64,000 nucleotides of DNA, taken from contig JAUIAB010000001.1 in the NCBI GenBank assembly GCA_030425505.1, positions 62,001 through 126,000 on the forward strand, written 5' to 3'. Shown one piece after another: positions 59,651 to 64,000 of the stretch; position 1 is the stretch's first letter; each line of letters begins with the position of its first letter. The notes beneath the pieces are model-generated. The model made no database searches, had not been told where the DNA came from, and saw only the letters and a program-made list of their open reading frames with translations. Origin of the DNA: Bacteroidia bacterium. Lineage in GTDB: Bacteria > Bacteroidota > Bacteroidia > Cytophagales > Flammeovirgaceae. A program made the position numbers and the translations under genes.

Positions 59651-62600
59651 ATGAAACAATTCCATAAGCAGAATAATATAATTGGCATTGCGGTTTTCAT
59701 CTTCTCAACGATAGTTTATTTACTGACTGTAGAAGAAACTGCTAGCTTCTGGGATTGTGGTGAATTTATTGCCGTTTCCTATAAATTAATGGTTCCGCAT
59801 CCTCCTGGTGCTCCATTCTTTTTATTGATCAATCGATTTTTTTCCTTTTTTGCCTTTGGGGATGTTGAAAATATCGCCTATTGGGTTAATATTCAATCTG
59901 TTATAAGCAGTGGATTGACCATAATGTTTTTGTATTGGTCTATCGTTTTTTTAGCCAGAAAAATCATTAAAACCGATGAAAAAAGCGAATACAGTCAATC
60001 TCAACAATATTCTCTATTTGCTTCTGGAATTATTGGAGCATTAGCATATACCTTCTCTGACTCTTTTTGGTTTTCGGCAACAGAAGCTGAAGTTTATGCT
60101 ATGTCTTCTTTTTTTACTGCATTTATATTCTGGGCTATTCTAAAATGGGAGCATATTGAAGATGAAAATAGAGCTCTTCGCTGGCTAATTATGATAGCTT
60201 TAACTATTGGCTTATCGATAGGGGTTCATTTACTCAACCTTGTGGCTATACCAGCTTTAAGTTTGATTTATTATTATAAAAAATACCCGTCTGGCAAAAG
60301 AAGCTACTTATCTATTTTAGCAGGTCTTCTTATCATAGGAGTAATAATGGTTGTGGTTATAACAGGGTTAGCTGCTATTGGTGGAAAATTTGAGCTCTTT
60401 TTTGTCAATGGATTGAGTCTTCCTTTTGGTTCAGGAATAATTTTTCTCGTTCTCTTAATTGTTGCGGGACTAGCTTTTGGGATTTATAGATCGCACAAGA
60501 AAAATAATGTGTTAATAAATCATTTGCTACTAAGCCTTTCCTTTATTCTAATAGGCTACTCTTCTTATACACTTATTATTATTCGAGCTAATTTTAGCCC
60601 TCCTATCAATCAGAATGACCCTAAAGATGCTGTTAGTTTCTTATCTTATTTGAAAAGAGAGCAATATGGAGATAGACCTCTAATCTACGGTCCTACTTTC
60701 GTTGCCGAACATACAGATGTTAAAAAAACAGATCCAGTTTACAGAAAAGGAAAAGACAGATACGAAATTAAAGACTATAAGCAAAAGGCGGTTTATGATG
60801 GTGGTAACCAAATGTTGCTCCCTAGAATTTACAGTCAGCAGGGAGGTCACCCTGAGCTTTACAGAAAGTGGATTGGTCTTAGTCCTGGGGATAAACCCAA
60901 TATGATAGACAATATTTACTACATGTTCCGATACCAATTTGGTCATATGTATCTGCGATATTTTATGTGGAACTTTGCTGGGAGAGAAAGTGATGAAAGA
61001 GATGCTGGGTGGCTAACACCCTGGAGTGATCTGGGAGAAGATATTCCTGAAGAGCTGGAAAGAAATAAAGCAAGAAATAACTTCTATTTTCTACCTCTCT
61101 TACTTGGACTCTTAGGCATATTTTACCAATATTCAAAAGACAGGAAGAATTTTTGGATGCTATTGCTTCTCTTCTTTTTAACAGGCTTGGGTCTAGTTCT
61201 ATACCTCAATTCTCCTCCTGTTGAGCCTCGAGAAAGAGACTATATTTATGTTGGTTCCTTTTATGTGTTTGCTATTTGGATTGGATTGGGTTGTATGTCA
61301 CTTATTGCATTTTTTCAAAAAACAATGAAATGGGGATCTGCTCTTACCCTAGGCTTTACACTATCTCTTTCTGTTCCAGTAATCATGATGGCCAAAGGAT
61401 GGGATAACCATGATAGATCCAACCGATATCACTCTGTTGATCAAGCAAGAAACACTCTGAGTAGTTGTGCTCCTAATGCAATATTATTTACCGGAGGAGA
61501 TAATGATACATTCCCTTTGTGGTACTTACAAAATGTAGAAGGCTATAGAACTGATGTACGAGTTATCGTATTGAGCTATTTCAACACGGACTGGTATCTT
61601 GAGCAGATGAGACAAAAACAGTACGAGTCTGAGCCTTTATCTTTTACTATTGACCAGGAAAACTATTTGACTGGTAAAAATGACTACATACCTCTTTTGG
61701 CAGAAGATAAAGCAAGCGGAGGGGTAAATGCTAAAGCCTATATTAAACTTGTAAACCAAAATGACCCAAGGGTGCAGGTGCCTCTGCAAGATGGTACAAG
61801 GACAGCCAGGCTTTTATCTAATAGATTTGCGTTAAATATTGATAAAGAGCAAGTTATAAAACAAGGGTTTGTACCAAAAGAAATGGAAGACCAAATTCCT
61901 GAAAAGCTGGTATGGCAAATTAGAGAAGGCAAAAGAGCAATATTTAAAAACGAGTTGGCACTAATTGACTTGATAGCAACTAACGAGGACTGGTCTAGAC
62001 CCATTTACTTTAACAACACCTCAGCTAATTCTCTAAGTATGGATCTAAGACCATATATGATGTTAGAAGGTACTGCTTACAGGCTTATGCCAGTAATGCC
62101 AAAAGAGTTAGATGAGATGGGAATGGGTGGTGTTAATATCGAAGAGATGCTAAAAAATATAGAGAAATTTAAGTTCAGAGGCTTTGATGACCCTGGTACA
62201 TACAATGATGATGAGTATCGAAAATTTGGTGCTAATACCAGGCATAGCTTCTATAAACTTGCAGATGTCCTTTACAAAAAAGGGGATAAGGAAAAGGCTA
62301 TTGAAATCTTAAACATGGGCTTAGAGAAAATCCCTGACTACACTATACCATATAGCTTTTTCATTCCGAGATATATTGAACTCTACCATAAATTAGGAGA
62401 GCATGAAAAAGCAGATCAAATTGCTAACCTTGTTGCTCGAAGAGCTGTAGAAAACATTGATTATATAACTCGAAATCAAAATGATATTGAAGAGTTGCGA
62501 CAAAAGAGTATGATGATTTTACAGTCTTTATCTTCTCTATACAGAGAGCTTGGCTCGGAGAGGGATATAGATGCTATTTTAGGTTTAGACAGTTTATCTG

Positions 62601-62728
62601 AAAGTGATTCCCTTGACACTATCCATAATGATAGCATAGCTTATCCTTATGAAGAAAAGGCACTAGAGTACTATAAAATGTTTGAAGATGCCATTGGTAA
62701 ACTTCAAGCCTGGTCAGAAGAAAGCTAG
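59651..62728 (+). CDS. DUF2723 family membrane glycosyltransferase-like protein
   Basis: A 1025-residue polytopic membrane protein. The N-terminal domain has about ten helices and the DUF2723 hallmark VEETASFWDCGEFIAVSYKL, then MVPHPPGAPFFLLI, as in the protein-O-mannosyltransferase-like (GT-C) superfamily. The C-terminal ~450 residues are extracytoplasmic, with a tetratricopeptide-like helical stretch (KLADVLYKKGDKEKAIEILN and PDYTIPYSFFIPRYIELYHK). In Bacteroidota these proteins are linked to general protein O-glycosylation or lipid-linked sugar transfer. It ends at a terminator hairpin overlapping the stop codon. Confidence 0.88.
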   Translation: MKQFHKQNNIIGIAVFIFSTIVYLLTVEETASFWDCGEFIAVSYKLMVPHPPGAPFFLLINRFFSFFAFGDVENIAYWVNIQSVISSGLTIMFLYWSIVFLARKIIKTDEKSEYSQSQQYSLFASGIIGALAYTFSDSFWFSATEAEVYAMSSFFTAFIFWAILKWEHIEDENRALRWLIMIALTIGLSIGVHLLNLVAIPALSLIYYYKKYPSGKRSYLSILAGLLIIGVIMVVVITGLAAIGGKFELFFVNGLSLPFGSGIIFLVLLIVAGLAFGIYRSHKKNNVLINHLLLSLSFILIGYSSYTLIIIRANFSPPINQNDPKDAVSFLSYLKREQYGDRPLIYGPTFVAEHTDVKKTDPVYRKGKDRYEIKDYKQKAVYDGGNQMLLPRIYSQQGGHPELYRKWIGLSPGDKPNMIDNIYYMFRYQFGHMYLRYFMWNFAGRESDERDAGWLTPWSDLGEDIPEELERNKARNNFYFLPLLLGLLGIFYQYSKDRKNFWMLLLLFFLTGLGLVLYLNSPPVEPRERDYIYVGSFYVFAIWIGLGCMSLIAFFQKTMKWGSALTLGFTLSLSVPVIMMAKGWDNHDRSNRYHSVDQARNTLSSCAPNAILFTGGDNDTFPLWYLQNVEGYRTDVRVIVLSYFNTDWYLEQMRQKQYESEPLSFTIDQENYLTGKNDYIPLLAEDKASGGVNAKAYIKLVNQNDPRVQVPLQDGTRTARLLSNRFALNIDKEQVIKQGFVPKEMEDQIPEKLVWQIREGKRAIFKNELALIDLIATNEDWSRPIYFNNTSANSLSMDLRPYMMLEGTAYRLMPVMPKELDEMGMGGVNIEEMLKNIEKFKFRGFDDPGTYNDDEYRKFGANTRHSFYKLADVLYKKGDKEKAIEILNMGLEKIPDYTIPYSFFIPRYIELYHKLGEHEKADQIANLVARRAVENIDYITRNQNDIEELRQKSMMILQSLSSLYRELGSERDIDAILGLDSLSESDSLDTIHNDSIAYPYEEKALEYYKMFEDAIGKLQAWSEES

Positions 62729-62757
62729 AAAAAGAAATATAGACTCAACTAGCTTTT
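62721..62757 (+). terminator. Terminator after the DUF2723 gene
   Basis: An 8-bp stem AAAGCTAG/CTAGCTTT (62721-62728 with 62749-62756) whose left arm contains the stop codon. Only a short T-run follows. Confidence 0.45.
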
Positions 62758-62766
62758 CAAAAGAAG

Positions 62767-63042
62767 TTAACATTTAAAAGAAAAAATTAGAGCAAATAGG
62801 AAAGAAAGTATTGATGGTAGCCAAATTAGAAGTTTAGCTTTACGTTTTAGCCTTTTTTTCTTTATCCTAAATATTATAACAATAGTTAGCGCTACCAGAG
62901 CAAATATTATAGAAAGAAATGCAGGAAGGATTATATACGACAGTCCACAGTCAAGCCTAGAAGACTGAAATGCTAAAGCATTAGAGCTAAAAAAAATAGT
63001 AAATACGAAAAGAAAAAAGAGCTTTATAATATGCGTTTTCAT
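62767..63042 (-). CDS. Hypothetical small membrane protein
   Basis: A 91-residue protein with an apparent signal peptide (LFFLFVFTIFFSSNALAF), two membrane helices (YIILPAFLSIIFALVALTIV and LLIWLPSILSFLFALIFSF) and a short basic loop (RIKKKRLKRKAK). No family recognised. It lies directly upstream of the DUF2723 gene's end on the opposite strand, and 5 bp downstream of the RfbD-like gene. Confidence 0.55.
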   Translation of the reverse strand: MKTHIIKLFFLFVFTIFFSSNALAFQSSRLDCGLSYIILPAFLSIIFALVALTIVIIFRIKKKRLKRKAKLLIWLPSILSFLFALIFSFKC

Positions 63043-63047
63043 AATTT

Positions 63048-63944
63048 CTATATTAATTGATGACTTAAGACTTCTAAACCCTCTTCGAAAGAGTGAGGGT
63101 TATAACCAAAAGTATTTTTTGCCTTTCCTATATTCAATCCCGTAAAAGGCGGTCTTTTTGCTTTTTGAGAAAGAACATCGGATGATACTGGTGTAATTAG
63201 ATTTTTATCTAAATTCCAAAAATCAGCAATTCTATTTGCTATTTGATAAGGAGTTAGAAGATCTTTACCAGAAATATTATAAATACCCTCTTCAGTTTTT
63301 TTAGTACATAGATAACAGCCATATGCTAAATCCTCGGCTAGAGTTGGGGTTCTATACTGGTCATTTACAACATTGATAGGCTTTTTGTCTTCCAAAGATT
63401 TTTTTATCCACAAAATAATATTAGACCTACTCATATTTTCTACTATTCCATAAACTAAGACTGTTCTAATTATGGACCATTTTCCCTTATACTTTTTTAC
63501 AATACTTTCAGATTCCAGCTTTGTTTCAGCATAGTAGCTAAGTGGGCTCGGCGCTTCCTCTTCTGTATACATTCCACCTTCTTTCTCTCCATCAAAAATG
63601 AAGTCTGTAGATAAATGTATAAAGTGAGCATTCATCTGCTCAGAGTGGTTCAATAAATTTTTTACACCTTCTACATTTATAGAATATGCCTTTTCTCGCT
63701 CATCTTCACAAGCATCTACATTTGTCATTGCAGCAGTATTAATGATGCAAGTAGGCTGGATGCTTTCTAAAACATGCTTTACCTGGTTTTCATTGGTAAT
63801 ATCAAGTTCACAGTAATTATCCGTCAAATGCTCAACTCTTGACTTACCAGAAGAGGTTGCTACAAATGGAACTTCCTTTTCTAAAAAAAGCTTGATTAAC
63901 TTCTGCCCAAGAAGACCATTCGCTCCAGTAATAAATATCTTCAT
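63048..63944 (-). CDS. RfbD-like dTDP-4-dehydrorhamnose reductase / SDR-family sugar reductase
   Basis: A 298-residue NAD(P)-dependent extended SDR. Features: MKIFITGANGLLGQKLIKLF at the N-terminus, INTAAMTNVDACEDEREKAY (the RfbD substrate-domain signature), HLSTDFIFDG with catalytic Ser/Thr, and Tyr/Lys in YYAETKLESESIVKK. It reduces dTDP-4-keto-6-deoxysugars, as in L-rhamnose synthesis. No rfbA, rfbB or rfbC lies in the window, so the exact sugar is unproven. The first ATG, MKIFITG, is a clear start. Confidence 0.85.
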   Translation of the reverse strand: MKIFITGANGLLGQKLIKLFLEKEVPFVATSSGKSRVEHLTDNYCELDITNENQVKHVLESIQPTCIINTAAMTNVDACEDEREKAYSINVEGVKNLLNHSEQMNAHFIHLSTDFIFDGEKEGGMYTEEEAPSPLSYYAETKLESESIVKKYKGKWSIIRTVLVYGIVENMSRSNIILWIKKSLEDKKPINVVNDQYRTPTLAEDLAYGCYLCTKKTEEGIYNISGKDLLTPYQIANRIADFWNLDKNLITPVSSDVLSQKAKRPPFTGLNIGKAKNTFGYNPHSFEEGLEVLSHQLI

Positions 63945-64000
63945 CTATTTAAAATTTGTGACTTGTCTAGTTTGTTTGGCACACATCATTATCATCGCTT

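Noticed and set aside
1-64000. CRISPR array, prophage or integrase
   Set aside because: I saw no regularly spaced identical repeats, no integrase or transposase ORF, and no phage structural gene set; the tail-fibre-like protein has a signal peptide and sits with T9SS proteins, so it is not evidence of a prophage.

Overview
The window looks like chromosomal DNA of a Bacteroidota bacterium, most likely of the Cytophagales/Cytophagia side of the phylum. The reasons are A+T-rich DNA with dense genes; two proteins ending in type A type-IX-secretion (T9SS) sorting domains and one ending in a gliding-associated (CHU_C, type B) domain; promoters of the Bacteroidota type (TTTG, about 20 nt, then TAnnTTTG); no consistent Shine-Dalgarno sequences; and family members typical of the phylum (long trigger factor, DUF2723 protein, CrtD-like desaturase, six-domain S1). 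The genus cannot be named from the sequence.

Layout. 1-6.4 kb: an M20 amidohydrolase cut by the window edge, NADP-isocitrate dehydrogenase, a GDSL hydrolase operon, an NtrC-like response regulator without a DNA-binding domain, a 48-residue basic protein with a textbook promoter, and a phosphohexomutase. 6.5-11 kb: FkbM methyltransferase, a 924-residue secreted T9SS protein, and a CPBP membrane protease gene with an apparent one-base frameshift. 11-14.6 kb: minus-strand cluster of glycosyltransferase, CrtD-like carotenoid desaturase and sugar-nucleotide epimerase. 14.8-17.4 kb: CcmC-like cytochrome c assembly protein, an unidentified structured RNA, tRNA-Leu(UAG) and trigger factor. 17.4-22 kb: secreted unknown protein, a strange tRNA-like RNA (about 19.58-19.73 kb), and electron transfer flavoprotein etfBA. 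22-36.6 kb: mostly housekeeping genes, including MscS channel, hemA, a double-ABC ATPase, a transglutaminase-like protein, an RsmI-like methylase, hemF, a zinc-ribbon coiled-coil protein, tadA and an ECF sigma factor.

36.7-48.7 kb: metallo-hydrolase, VKOR/thioredoxin-like membrane protein, ZupT, a regulator with a matching palindrome in front of itself and of its neighbour, penicillin acylase, RlmD-like methyltransferase, ribosomal protein S1 and TrmD. 48.9-54.3 kb: three co-directional secreted-protein genes (tail-fibre-like repeat protein, large T9SS protein, T9SS metalloprotease). 54.4-59.6 kb is accessory in character: a T5orf172/GIY-YIG protein with a repeated C-terminal module, bestrophin, two lipoproteins, a decayed OmpA-like gene, long palindromes and a direct repeat. 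59.6-64 kb: DUF2723 membrane protein, a small membrane protein and an RfbD-like reductase.

Genes that work together: etfB/etfA form one flavoprotein; hemA and hemF belong to haem synthesis, and ccmC uses haem; the CrtD-like enzyme and its neighbour glycosyltransferase may act on a carotenoid; icd supplies the citric acid cycle. The best candidates for something undescribed are the tRNA-Leu-like RNA with an approximately 80-nt variable region, the GC-rich structured RNA at 15.55-15.65 kb, the 48.9-54.3 kb secreted-protein set, and the regulator with two near-identical operators at 40.8-41.4 kb.
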